Positions 12,547 to 20,547 of a stretch of DNA of 23,974 nucleotides are shown here, one piece after another. The stretch covers positions 1 to 23,974 of the IMG/VR virus record IMGVR_UViG_3300045996_002979. One strand, given 5' to 3'. Made by a program: the position numbers and the translations under genes. The first letter of the stretch is position 1, and each line of letters opens with the position of its first letter. The DNA comes from a virus. A model generated the notes under the pieces. The model was given only the letters and a program-made list of their open reading frames with translations, was not told where the DNA came from and did no database searches.

Positions 12547-15500
12547 TAAGCAGCCTGTGACAGCGGCGAGCCCGCCTTCGTTGCCTTGATCGCTCTCTCG
12601 AGCCGCTCGTTCGCTTCGAGGAGCCGCTTGAAGCCGTCCACCAGCGTTCGGACAGTTTCAGCGCCCGTCCGGGCAACCTCGGCCGGGATGCTTTTCATCA
12701 CCTCAAATTCACGATCCCTGTAGCGCTGCGTCACCTGCTCGTTCCCTCGGGTTACCTCTTCCAAGATCTTCCGGAACTCGGGACCGCTGGCACCGTACTG
12801 GCGAGCCAACTGGATAAGCTGCTGGCTGACGCCTGGCAGGGCCTGCGCAGCTCCGACGTCATCCCTGTTGAGAGCACGGGCGAGCGTGGACCGGTACTCA
12901 CGCAAACCACTGTTGATGCTTGCCTGCGGCGCCGCAATGCCCTGCAGGCCGCCGAAAGCGCTCGTGCTCTGACGCAGGGGCTCGAGGATGCCCCTGAAGA
13001 AGTTGCGAATGTTGTCGGCCTGGCCGAGAAGAGCCTCGCGCGACTGCTCGCGGCGCTGCTCGACCATGTCCGCCTCGGCTCGCCTGCGGGCGGCCGCCAG
13101 ATCGATTTCCGAGATGCCCAAGTCCCGGGCGTTTTCGTTGGCCGCCCTAAAGGCGTCGCGCAGATTGAGGATTTCGCTGGCAAGCGGATCAATCTCGCCC
13201 ATCATCACGCGCAGATCGGTCGAGAAACGGGTGCTCAGCAGGGCTCGCTCTTCGTCCCGGGCCTCGTTCAGCCTTTCGATGCTCAGACCAAGATCGATGG
13301 CATGCTTCCTCGCTTCGTCGAAGCGGGCATTCAGCTCAAGCATCGCCTCATCGAAGCTGCCGAAATCTCCCGTCGCCCGCTTCACGATGCGCTCCGAGTT
13401 CGCCCGGAGAAGAGCTCGCTCCCGGTTGCGGGCATCGTTCAGATCGTTGGTGCTCTTGCCGAGGTCGATCGCGAGTTTCTTGGCTTCCTCGTACGTCCTG
13501 TTGAGCTTGAGAAGCTCCTGTTGATACGGGCCAAGCTCGCCGGTCAGGCCACCGATGCGATATTCGGCGTCCTCAAGGAGCTTGCCCCTCGCCTGGTCGC
13601 GAGCATAGTTCAGGTCCTTGGTGCTCATGCCAAGGTCGATGGCCAGCTTTTTCGCCTCTTCGTAGGTATCGTTGAGGCTCTTGAGCGCCTGCTGGTACTC
13701 TCCGAGTTGCCCGGTGAGAGCTCCGACCCGATACTCGGCGTCCTCACGGATCTTGGCCCGCTCCTGGTCGCGAGCATAATTCAAGTCCTTGGTGCTCATA
13801 CCAAGGTCGATGGCTGCTTTTTTGGCTTCCTCGTAGGTGGCGCTGAGGGCGACAAGCGCCTGGCGGTATTCGCCAGCGTTGCCGGTCAGCACATCGATCC
13901 GATGCCGCGCCTCTTCCTTGAGCTGATGGATCTGTTCGTCCTGCACGGCCTCAAGCTTGCGGGTGCTGAGGCCCAGCTCCTCGGCCCGCATCTGCAGCGC
14001 GGCGAATTGATCGGTGATCGCCTGGATCGAGCGGCCGAGATCGCCGCCGCCCCGCGTCAGGCGGTCGAACTCCTTTCCGAACTCCAGATCCGCCTGGAGC
14101 TGCTGGGCCGAGGCCGCCTTCGTATTCTCCAGGATCGTTGCAGTGGTTCCGCCGCCCGGAAACCGCGTGCCCTGGTCGGCAAGCATGCCAATGGCGGCTG
14201 CGATTGCGTCTTCAATCGAGCTATAGCTCTTACCGGCAACGCTAATGCCGGAATTGTTGCCCGACTTGATCCTCAGGCCGAAGTCGGCAGAGAGCTGCCC
14301 GCCAACCAATGTGATGACTTTGGACGCTTTCTGCAGCTCGGCGATGATTGCATCGACCTTGCTGATGTTTTGCGGGTCCTGGGGGGTCTCGGAGTAGGTG
14401 ACGCCCTTCTTTGCGTTCCAATAACGGCCGAAATTGTTATCGCCGCTATTGTCGTCTCCACCGCCGAACATGCCGCCGAACAGACCGCCGCCGACGCTGC
14501 CGAGCAGGCCACCTATCGCCGTGCCGATGCCGGGGAGGATGGCAGTACCGATCGCAGCACCCGCCGCACCGCCGAGAGCACCACCCGTGCCGGCATAGCT
14601 GTTCGGTCGGCCCATGAGGGCGCCGCCGACGCTGCCGATCATGCCACCAGCAGCCGCTCCGGCCAGACCGGCGTTGAGCGGGCTTGCCGTCGTCCACTTG
14701 CCGAGCGCGCCTACCTGGCCCATGAGGCCGCCGCCGGTTCCACCTTGAGATACCGGGAGCGCGGCCTGCTGAAGCTGGGCGCTAAGGGTGCTTACGGCGG
14801 CATTGATCGGCGCCGACAGCAGCGTGCCGGCCAGATTTGCCCCTATATTCTGGATGCCTTCGGTGAACCGTTCCGCGAAGGCCTTCCCGCTCAGCTCGCC
14901 GCTGCGGGTGAAATCCAAAACGGTGCTGCTGGCAACACTGGAGATGGTGCTGGTCAGATCCTTGAACGGCTGCTCGAATACGTCGCGAAACGCCTCGGCC
15001 GAACGCTTTGCAGCGTCCTCCATGGACTTGACGGTCCTGTCATTGGCCTCATCGCGAGTCCGAGCCTCGATTGTGAGCTTTTTCAGCTCCTCACGATCTT
15101 TTTCGGCTAGACCAACGCCCTTCTCGCGAAGCTCGTTCTCGACCTCAATCTCGATCCTTCGCTGCCTGTAGACTTCAAGCCCCTCCTTCAGGGCTTCAGA
15201 CAGCTTCTTCTCCTGATCAACAGAACGCCTGGTGTCGGCTATAGCATCCAGGCCCTTGGCCGCAGCGTCCGCCGCCTTGCCCTGCTCGTAGAGGGAGATG
15301 TTCTGGCGCAGTATTTCCGCACGCTTCGTCGGATTCGTTATGCCTTTGAGCTTCTCCTCGATCTGGCTGAGCGCTTTGACGCGCTCCTGAAGGCCCTCGA
15401 AGGAAATCGCCTGGTCGCCGCGCGCCCGTGCGTCGTTGTAGGCGCCTTCAAGCGCGGCCTTGGTCACGTCGTCGGTGATAGGGCGCTGACCAAGCCCAGC

Positions 15501-17225
15501 GGCGAGGCGCTCCTGTAGCTTGGTGGCGGCGGTCACATCCTCGCGGGCATTCAGCTCCGCCTTCAGACTGGCCTCCAGCTCCTTAGCGGCGACGCTCTCG
15601 TCAATCCTTTTCTTGATCGAAGCGTCCTGGACGTTCAGGCCCGCTCGGCGGAACTCATTCTCTTCCTTCAAGTAGCGTAGCGCGTGCTCGGTCTCCTGGG
15701 CCGTGCCCCGAATGGCCTCGGCTTCGCGGCGCGTTGCCTCGGCCTCCTCTTTCTTGCGCTCGAGAAACTCGGTCTGGCGCCCCGCCGTCGTGGCCGCCTT
15801 GTTGGCTTCCTGAATGGCCTTGGCTTGATCGTACTTAGCCAGAGCTATGCGCTTGGCATCCTGCACCTGCTGCTCGGTAGCGCCCTCCTGGGCGCGCATG
15901 GAGGCGGCGGCCTGCTCTCCTGCCCTAGTCCGCTCATTGATGGAAAACGTCAGCTCTTTTTCTGCGGCAGCCAATCGGTGCTGAATGGCGATGGTCTTGT
16001 TCGATAGCTCCTGGGCTTCTTTATCCCGAGATTCTGCCCGAAGGGCAGCCTCAGCACCTACTCTTGCCTCTTGCCGCTCCTCCGGAGGGAGCTTGTCGAT
16101 CTGGAACTTGCCGATGTGCTGCTCGACGTACCGGTCTTCAGCGGTGAGGGCCTGACTCCTGGCCAGCGTCTCCGCCATGGCCTTGCCGTAAGCCTCGGCG
16201 GCAGACGTGGCGTCAGCCATCGCCTTAGCCTGGTTGACGACAGCAAGAGCAGCAGCATTGGTTGGATCGACCAAAAGGGTCTGACGAGCCTCGACCAACT
16301 CGATCTGTTTGGCGAGTATCTCAGCCTTCTCGGCAGGCTGCGCAAAGGCCTCCGAAAGCTCGCTCGCGAGTGTCTCAATGCCCGGCACATCGGCCAGGCC
16401 CTGCATCGCGGCGCGGAACTCGGCGGGACTGGAATCCCCCGTCATAAAGAGACGGATTTCCTCCTGAACCGTCCTCAACGCATCCCTGAAGCGCTCCAAG
16501 GCCTCCTCTTGGCTGCCCAGCGCCGGGCTATCTATGCCAGAGCCAAACTCGCGGGCGGCCTTCTGGAGCGTGCCCGCGGACGCAAAACGGACATTGGGTA
16601 TGTCGGCAGCAGCGAAGCTGGCCGTATCCCGCATTTGATCCCGCAGCGATTCAAGCTCATCACGCTGCTGCTTTAGGGTGTCGGTTAAGCGCGATCCTGT
16701 AAGAAGCTCCTGCTCACGGCTGAGCCGCTGCAACGACGCTGTAAACTCGTCGGCTGACCCGGTCGAAACCTTGAAGGCGTCAAAGAGCCCCCTTAAAGCG
16801 TCTTCCTGCTCCGCAGTCTTCTTGGCGGCAGCTTCCGACGCGTTGCCAAAGAGGCCCATGCTGGCTGCCAGCCCGCCGACAGCCGCGGCGGCAATGCCGG
16901 CGGCGATGCCGAGCGGCCCGAAATTGAACGCCGAAAGCAGCTGCGGCACCTGCTGGGCAGCTGCCTGCATCACGCTGGTACCGGACGAAATCTGGACAAC
17001 AATGTCCTGGATTTGCGCCCCGGCGTTGCTGAACTGCTGTGCGGACTGCCGCGCCGCCTTGGTCGACTCCGTCGTTACTTCTTTTAGACCGGCGGACGCC
17101 TTCTTCGACCCGACTCCGAGCCGTTCCAGTGCCTCCTCGCCGTCCGTGCCGAGCTTTTTCAGCGCGCGAATCGCCTCTTCGGCGTTTCGGATCGCCACCC
17201 GAAGTGTGATATCGCGTTCGGCCAT
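12546..17225 (-). CDS. Tail tape measure protein
   Basis: 1559 residues, the longest gene here. It starts MAERDITLRVAIRNAEEAIR. A hydrophobic segment lies at about 88-125 (FGPLGIAAGIAAAAVGGLAA), long coiled-coil helices at about 290-760, and a glycine/alanine-rich membrane-active segment at about 840-925 (AAGGMIGSVGGALMG, AIGGLLGSVGGGLFGGMFGG). Six tandem 57-residue repeats lie at 1068-1409, then a helical C-terminus. Length, helix content, hydrophobic patches and position right after the tail chaperone frameshift are all typical of tape measures, which set tail length and help DNA cross the membrane. If one residue spans about 1.5 angstroms, the tail would be roughly 230 nm (inference). No peptidase or lysozyme motif was seen. 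Its stop overlaps the next start, so translation continues into the appendage block. Confidence 0.95.
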   Translation of the reverse strand: MAERDITLRVAIRNAEEAIRALKKLGTDGEEALERLGVGSKKASAGLKEVTTESTKAARQSAQQFSNAGAQIQDIVVQISSGTSVMQAAAQQVPQLLSAFNFGPLGIAAGIAAAAVGGLAASMGLFGNASEAAAKKTAEQEDALRGLFDAFKVSTGSADEFTASLQRLSREQELLTGSRLTDTLKQQRDELESLRDQMRDTASFAAADIPNVRFASAGTLQKAAREFGSGIDSPALGSQEEALERFRDALRTVQEEIRLFMTGDSSPAEFRAAMQGLADVPGIETLASELSEAFAQPAEKAEILAKQIELVEARQTLLVDPTNAAALAVVNQAKAMADATSAAEAYGKAMAETLARSQALTAEDRYVEQHIGKFQIDKLPPEERQEARVGAEAALRAESRDKEAQELSNKTIAIQHRLAAAEKELTFSINERTRAGEQAAASMRAQEGATEQQVQDAKRIALAKYDQAKAIQEANKAATTAGRQTEFLERKKEEAEATRREAEAIRGTAQETEHALRYLKEENEFRRAGLNVQDASIKKRIDESVAAKELEASLKAELNAREDVTAATKLQERLAAGLGQRPITDDVTKAALEGAYNDARARGDQAISFEGLQERVKALSQIEEKLKGITNPTKRAEILRQNISLYEQGKAADAAAKGLDAIADTRRSVDQEKKLSEALKEGLEVYRQRRIEIEVENELREKGVGLAEKDREELKKLTIEARTRDEANDRTVKSMEDAAKRSAEAFRDVFEQPFKDLTSTISSVASSTVLDFTRSGELSGKAFAERFTEGIQNIGANLAGTLLSAPINAAVSTLSAQLQQAALPVSQGGTGGGLMGQVGALGKWTTASPLNAGLAGAAAGGMIGSVGGALMGRPNSYAGTGGALGGAAGAAIGTAILPGIGTAIGGLLGSVGGGLFGGMFGGGDDNSGDNNFGRYWNAKKGVTYSETPQDPQNISKVDAIIAELQKASKVITLVGGQLSADFGLRIKSGNNSGISVAGKSYSSIEDAIAAAIGMLADQGTRFPGGGTTATILENTKAASAQQLQADLEFGKEFDRLTRGGGDLGRSIQAITDQFAALQMRAEELGLSTRKLEAVQDEQIHQLKEEARHRIDVLTGNAGEYRQALVALSATYEEAKKAAIDLGMSTKDLNYARDQERAKIREDAEYRVGALTGQLGEYQQALKSLNDTYEEAKKLAIDLGMSTKDLNYARDQARGKLLEDAEYRIGGLTGELGPYQQELLKLNRTYEEAKKLAIDLGKSTNDLNDARNRERALLRANSERIVKRATGDFGSFDEAMLELNARFDEARKHAIDLGLSIERLNEARDEERALLSTRFSTDLRVMMGEIDPLASEILNLRDAFRAANENARDLGISEIDLAAARRRAEADMVEQRREQSREALLGQADNIRNFFRGILEPLRQSTSAFGGLQGIAAPQASINSGLREYRSTLARALNRDDVGAAQALPGVSQQLIQLARQYGASGPEFRKILEEVTRGNEQVTQRYRDREFEVMKSIPAEVARTGAETVRTLVDGFKRLLEANERLERAIKATKAGSPLSQAA
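12999..14024 (-). repeat. Six tandem 171-bp (57-residue) repeats in the tape measure gene
   Basis: Units run 14024-13854, 13853-13683, 13682-13512, 13511-13341, 13340-13170 and 13169-12999 with no insertion or deletion. The leucine-glycine step at unit positions 17-18 recurs exactly every 171 bp. The core is TYEEAKKLAIDLGMSTKDL, then NYARDQ and LTGxLGxYQQ. Units 2 and 3 are most alike; units 1 and 6 are most diverged, which suggests growth from the middle. Confidence 0.95.
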
Positions 17226-17261
17226 CGGAGACTCGTGCGTTATGTCACTGACGGCCGAGCC

Positions 17262-17275
17262 GATGCCATGGCATC
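17262..17275. promoter_or_regulatory. Perfect 14-bp palindrome between tape measure and lipoprotein genes
   Basis: GATGCCATGGCATC is a perfect inverted repeat in the 77-bp divergent gap, 27 bp before the lipoprotein ATG and 36 bp upstream of the tape measure start. It could be an operator for a dimeric regulator. No matching -35/-10 pair was convincing. Confidence 0.35.
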
Positions 17276-17302
17276 AGGCTCTGCGAGCAAAGGGAACGGA
17301 AA

Positions 17303-17533
17303 ATGCGACGTTCAATCGTTCTACTACTGGCGCTTACCGCCTGCGCCGCCCCGCCGGAAAACTGGACCAAGCCAGGCGGAACAGCCGTGATGCTGGAGCA
17401 GGACAATAAGCAATGCGGCTATGAAGCCATGGTCGCGGTCGCACCCATGAACGCGGATTGGGCGTATAAAGGTGGCTACGCTGCTGAGCTGGGCAGACAG
17501 TGCATGCAAGCCCGAGGCTGGGCCAAGTCCTAG
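17303..17533 (+). CDS. Small lipoprotein on the opposite strand (probable moron)
   Basis: 76 residues. MRRSIVLLLALTAC is a complete lipoprotein signal: two arginines, a hydrophobic stretch and the lipobox LTAC, with Cys14 as the lipid site. The mature part of about 63 residues has two more cysteines (NKQCGYEAMV and GRQCMQARGWAKS) and would face the periplasm. AGGGA precedes the ATG by 7 bp. It is the only well-formed gene in this part facing rightward, and its end overlaps the tail chaperone reading frame by 4 bp. Independent orientation and membrane anchoring suggest an accessory gene expressed from a lysogen, for example a superinfection-exclusion lipoprotein. Known exclusion lipoproteins of phages act against incoming tape measures or receptors, which makes the position beside the tape measure gene suggestive, no more. 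It lacks the proline content and partner gene of an Rz1 spanin. Confidence 0.8.
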   Translation: MRRSIVLLLALTACAAPPENWTKPGGTAVMLEQDNKQCGYEAMVAVAPMNADWAYKGGYAAELGRQCMQARGWAKS

Positions 17534-17862
17534 CCCCGCCGCGGCATCCGCTCGTTGATGAGCCCGGCAGCAGCGCTCATCTCATTGAAACAGGCTATCA
17601 ATCCAGCCGGCTGCTGAGCATACCCGCCGCTGAACGGCAGGTGCCCCGACGACATCTCGTTCCCGCGGCAGGCCATCCAGAGCGACAGGATCGTTCGCTC
17701 CGTCTCGTCCAGCATGTTGGCGGGATGCACACGCAACCTCGGGAACCCCAGCCACCCCAGGGCGAACCATCGACCATCGCCGGTCAGTGGCTGTTCTCGG
17801 GTTGCGTGTTCTCGTCCCCTGAAGGCGTCTGGCCGGGTAGCGGCAAGAACGCCGAGTCGGAG
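17530..17862 (-). CDS. Tail chaperone extension (T part), reached by -1 frameshift
   Basis: This frame is open from 17877 to the TAG at 17530-17532 and lies at -1 to the chaperone frame. If ribosomes slip at the GGGAAAC heptamer, the product is residues 1-206 of the chaperone followed by 110 residues read here, 316 in all, comparable to lambda gpGT. The later part (MLDETERTILSLWMACRGNE, then IACFNEMSAAAGLINERM) is helical and gene-like. The first 40 codons are less so, since they overlap the chaperone frame. No good ribosome site serves an internal start, though an ATG at 17715 could be used. In lambda the T extension links the tape measure to tail tube subunits; this extension should do the same here. 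Confidence 0.75.
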   Translation of the reverse strand, partial: LRLGVLAATRPDAFRGREHATREQPLTGDGRWFALGWLGFPRLRVHPANMLDETERTILSLWMACRGNEMSSGHLPFSGGYAQQPAGLIACFNEMSAAAGLINERMPRRG

Positions 17863-18479
17863 TTTCCCATTAGTAGCTCAGGGGGGTCCACCAAGAGTTC
17901 GACCTGATCGCCGATCAGCACCATGTGGGCGCTGGGGATCAGGTTCATCAGCTCGTCCGGCACGCCTGAGATCGTGCGCCGGAAAGGCGGCAGGCCTTTG
18001 CCCTCCCAGTCGCCCAGGAACATCTGCGCGGCGGCAATGCCCGCATATTCACGATAAGACGCGCGATCCGCCTGCATGTTGGCGTAGGTCAGCGACGCTG
18101 CCGTGATCTGCGTCTCGATGCCAGTCACGAGCTCCGGCGGAACTAGTGCCTTGGTCAGAGCAGCACTGTTTTCATCGCTACGCTCGTCGCGCCAGGCAGC
18201 GACGGCAGTCTCAATGCCGGCGATATACCCGTCGATGGCCTCGAGGAACTGAGCCCCGGTTGGATCGTCGCCCAGAAAGCGTTCGACCTCGCGACGGAGA
18301 GCCATCGCGAGGTCGAGCTGACCCCAGCGCCTGCCGCCAAGCGCCGCCACAGAATGGCGCCACCGCGGCTTCTCCAGAAAGGTTGGGTTCCTCACCCAGT
18401 AGATGCGGCCAGAGCGGGGCGGCTCAACCGCAACCCGCTCCCCAGGGGCGTAGAGGACGCCATTCAGCTTGCTTGTCAT
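17784..18479 (-). CDS. Tail assembly chaperone (G-like)
   Basis: 231 residues. It lies in the canonical place between the tail tube and tape measure genes, and its frame carries a frameshift signal near its end, the hallmark of this gene class. The N-terminus holds GRIYWVRNPTFLEKPRWRHS and RRWGQLDLAMALRREVERFL; the middle is helical (GIETAVAAWRDERSDENSAA, then AAQMFLGDWEGKGLPPFRR). The last 25 residues past the heptamer are low-complexity and acidic (GDENTQPENSH). Its ATG overlaps the preceding stop as ATGA. Role by family and position: binds the tape measure and recruits tube subunits during tail assembly, without being part of the virion. Confidence 0.8.
   Translation of the reverse strand: MTSKLNGVLYAPGERVAVEPPRSGRIYWVRNPTFLEKPRWRHSVAALGGRRWGQLDLAMALRREVERFLGDDPTGAQFLEAIDGYIAGIETAVAAWRDERSDENSAALTKALVPPELVTGIETQITAASLTYANMQADRASYREYAGIAAAQMFLGDWEGKGLPPFRRTISGVPDELMNLIPSAHMVLIGDQVELLVDPPELLMGNSDSAFLPLPGQTPSGDENTQPENSH
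17862..17868 (-). promoter_or_regulatory. -1 ribosomal frameshift site GGGAAAC
   Basis: The minus strand reads ATG GGA AAC in the chaperone frame, so the heptamer G-GGA-AAC is in exact register for a X-XXY-YYZ slip at codons 205-206. Seven bases downstream a short CGGC/GCCG stem (17854-17841) could form; a longer GGCGT/ACGCC pairing is also possible. Both are modest. Confidence 0.85.
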
Positions 18480-18601
18480 GGCTGAACGGCTCCGAGCCCG
18501 AGCTTCCGCAGCGCGGATTCCCCTTCCTCGGCCAGAAGGCGCAAAGCCTGGATGGCGGCCTGTGCGTTACGGACCACCACGCGTATCTTCACCACTGTCA
18601 T
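18476..18601 (-). CDS. 41-residue protein resembling the tape measure N-terminus
   Basis: From the ATG at 18601, which overlaps the upstream stop as ATGA, to a TGA that overlaps the chaperone start as ATGA. The product (MTVVKIRVVVRNAQAAIQAL then RLLAEEGESALRKLGLGAVQP) aligns without gaps to tape measure residues 6-40, with 17 of 35 residues identical, including RNA, AIxAL, LxxxxEEAL and LGxG. Both overlaps imply coupled translation with the chaperone, so it is likely made. Function unknown. It could occupy the same binding site as the tape measure N-terminus on the chaperone or tail terminus, or be a relic of a partial duplication. A longer start upstream in the same frame is possible but would run through the previous gene. 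Confidence 0.7.
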   Translation of the reverse strand: MTVVKIRVVVRNAQAAIQALRLLAEEGESALRKLGLGAVQP

Positions 18602-18843
18602 GCGGCCGGGCTCTTCTCTCCCTTGGCCTTGGGCGCAGCGAACTCTTCCTTCGGGGAATCCGCGTCCCACACCACCTGGGTGGAGCCGTCCGTCTGAAGC
18701 TGGGTAACCAGGCCGTGATCCTGGCTAAGCCACCGCTCCTCGCGGTCCTTGCCTTTGCCAGCCATGTATTCGCGGGCAGAGCCCTCGTCATTGGCGCGCA
18801 GAATGAGGTCCCGGCCGAGGCCGGTTACACGAAATAGAGGCAT
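18598..18843 (-). CDS. Small protein after the tail tube gene, unknown
   Basis: 81 residues, not recognised. The first 60 residues look folded (MPLFRVTGLGRDLILRANDE, HGLVTQLQTDGSTQVVWDAD), and the tail is a lysine/alanine-rich disordered stretch (KAKGEKSPAA). It starts 6 bp after the tail tube stop, without a strong ribosome site, and its stop overlaps the next small gene, so coupling is likely. It may aid tail tube assembly, judging only by position. Confidence 0.7.
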   Translation of the reverse strand: MPLFRVTGLGRDLILRANDEGSAREYMAGKGKDREERWLSQDHGLVTQLQTDGSTQVVWDADSPKEEFAAPKAKGEKSPAA

Positions 18844-18849
18844 GTTGGC

Positions 18850-20037
18850 TCACCACAGATAGAGGAGGAGACCAGAGTCGACATCGCCGGCCCTGAAGGG
18901 AACAGTGTCGTGGATGAAACCGTCCTGCGCCGCCTGACTGACGCCCGAGAAGACAGCCTTCTCGATGTAAACCGCGACGCGATTACCAGCGACACTGCCG
19001 TAGAGGGCGGTGAGGCCGTACTGCGTCTGATTCAGCCAGCTGGTGAACACATCCAGCTCGCTTTCGAGTAACATCGGGAAGCGGAAACTGCCGGCGACAC
19101 GACGACCGGTGATGCCGGCAAGGCCCCGGCCGTAGGAGGCATTCGGATCCGGCTCGACCGTGACGCGATTGCCGGTGTCGAAGGTCAGCTCGTTCAGTGG
19201 CAGCTTTGTATTGCCGAAATAGACCTGACCAGCGAGAAACCCGGGCGCCGCCTTGTTGAGGAATGTGGCTGCACCCGGATGCGTCACGTCGGAACGGCCA
19301 GAAATGCCGCCTTGCAACTCGAAGGTGAGCTGGCCGGAACGGTTGGGAGCCAAGCTCAGCCGCATGTTTCCGCAGGCGCCGACCAGTTTGGCCAGCTTGC
19401 TGTTGCCGCCGTCGTTGCGATGGAAATAGTGGTAGACAGTAACCAGTGGCAGGGTCGTGGACTGCAGTTTGAACAGATTGCCCTTGCGAATGGCATAGGC
19501 AGAAGTCGCATCGGGAACGACATTGCTCGTTACCGAGGCCCAGCTGGGCGAGACTGTCGCGACTTTCGTCGAGCCAACGTACCCTGTAATTATTCTAGGG
19601 CCGTTAGCAGCTCCAGTGCCGCCAGTAAGCTGGATGATCTGTCCGCGATAGAAGTTGTCCACCGCCGAAGCACCGCCGGCCAGCGTGATCGTGCTAGCAC
19701 CGCCCGCTGTGGCCGTCCCGGTCACGTCCGTCGCGAAAGCGGTCGGCGCGAAGCCCGCGCACTCCATCAGCGGCGTGTAGTCTGGCGCCGTACCGGCCGT
19801 GCCAGAGCCCTTCAGGTTGACGACGGTCGTGAACGACCGGGTGCCACCGGCAGGAACACCCTGCGGATCATCGAGCGTGCCGCCAACCTCGTTGGTCTCG
19901 AAGTTCTCGGCATTCAGCGTGCTGTCCGGAGCCTCGGCCCAGAGAGCGTTGGACCCAACCGTGGGCGCCGCATCGGTGCCCGGCGTGGTCTCCTTCTTCA
20001 CCAGGACGAGCTGGTTACGTTCGGCATAATAGGACAT
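18850..20037 (-). CDS. Major tail tube protein with inserted beta domain
   Basis: 395 residues. The start MSYYAERNQLVLVKKETTPG and the ETNEVGGTLDDPQGVPAG segment fit phage tail tube proteins, which stack as rings to form the tail shaft. Between about residues 107 and 183 lies an extra beta domain (GGASTITLAGGASAVDNFYR, IIQLTGGTGAANGPR, PDATSAYAI) of a kind found inserted in many phage structural proteins; it probably decorates the tail surface. The C-terminal part continues the tube fold (LNQTQYGLTALYGSVAGN, VPFRAGDVDSGLLLYLW). AAGGA stands 11 bp before the ATG. It sits after the tail terminator and before the chaperone, as in lambda V. Confidence 0.88.
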   Translation of the reverse strand: MSYYAERNQLVLVKKETTPGTDAAPTVGSNALWAEAPDSTLNAENFETNEVGGTLDDPQGVPAGGTRSFTTVVNLKGSGTAGTAPDYTPLMECAGFAPTAFATDVTGTATAGGASTITLAGGASAVDNFYRGQIIQLTGGTGAANGPRIITGYVGSTKVATVSPSWASVTSNVVPDATSAYAIRKGNLFKLQSTTLPLVTVYHYFHRNDGGNSKLAKLVGACGNMRLSLAPNRSGQLTFELQGGISGRSDVTHPGAATFLNKAAPGFLAGQVYFGNTKLPLNELTFDTGNRVTVEPDPNASYGRGLAGITGRRVAGSFRFPMLLESELDVFTSWLNQTQYGLTALYGSVAGNRVAVYIEKAVFSGVSQAAQDGFIHDTVPFRAGDVDSGLLLYLW

Positions 20038-20100
20038 GGCAGCCCGTCCTTATCGAGACGATCAGGGTGGTTGGGATGGCGCTGGACGGCGCCTGGATGA

Positions 20101-20547
20101 TCAGAGCGAGTAGGGGTCGGTCTCGGACTCGATCCGAGTGGCCTCGAAAGTCATCGTTTGCGCGATGGTCGGCAGATCATCTTCCGCTTCCGAGAGCGGA
20201 ACGGGTTCGTTGCATCCCGAATACAGAAGGGATAGTACCTTACCCGACAGATACGGATCGGCGCCCAGCGCGGCGCGGACCTTGGCATTCCAGTCGGTGA
20301 GAAGCGTGCCGAGGTCGGCATCGGTCGCGGTGCGGACGATCACTACCACGCCGATATCGGTCATCATGGTGAGCGCGCCCGACATGGCATCGATGCGGTG
20401 CTCTCCGCCGTCGATCTGAATGAGCGCCGGCAACTTCGTGTAATCGAGCCGATAGGTCGGCATCCGGGCAATGAGCCCGGCTCCTGGAATGGTCCCCAAG
20501 CGCGCGAAAAACGCGGCCAGAACCTCTTCGCGCTTGGATGTTGGCAC
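20101..20547 (-). CDS. Tail terminator / tail completion protein candidate
   Basis: 148 residues from a GTG that overlaps the upstream stop as TAGTG. Size, helix-strand order (KREEVLAAFFARLGTIPGAG, LPALIQIDGGEHRI, IGVVVIVRTATD) and position right before the tail tube gene fit the lambda gpU-type terminator, which caps the tail tube and joins it to the head. The motif evidence is general rather than specific. Confidence 0.7.
   Translation of the reverse strand: MPTSKREEVLAAFFARLGTIPGAGLIARMPTYRLDYTKLPALIQIDGGEHRIDAMSGALTMMTDIGVVVIVRTATDADLGTLLTDWNAKVRAALGADPYLSGKVLSLLYSGCNEPVPLSEAEDDLPTIAQTMTFEATRIESETDPYSL

Noticed and set aside
13302-15110. Long plus-strand frame of 602 codons
   Set aside because: Antisense to the tape measure gene; its repeats merely mirror the 57-residue units.
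17185-17212. Possible promoter for the lipoprotein gene (TTTCGG...TGATAT)
   Set aside because: Both boxes match the sigma-70 consensus poorly; not better than chance.
17303-17533. Lipoprotein as an Rz1-type spanin
   Set aside because: Few prolines and no overlapping Rz-like membrane gene or endolysin nearby.
20078-20093. GGCGC/GCGCC hairpin between tail terminator and tail tube genes
   Set aside because: Only 5 bp with no T run; likely chance in GC-rich sequence.
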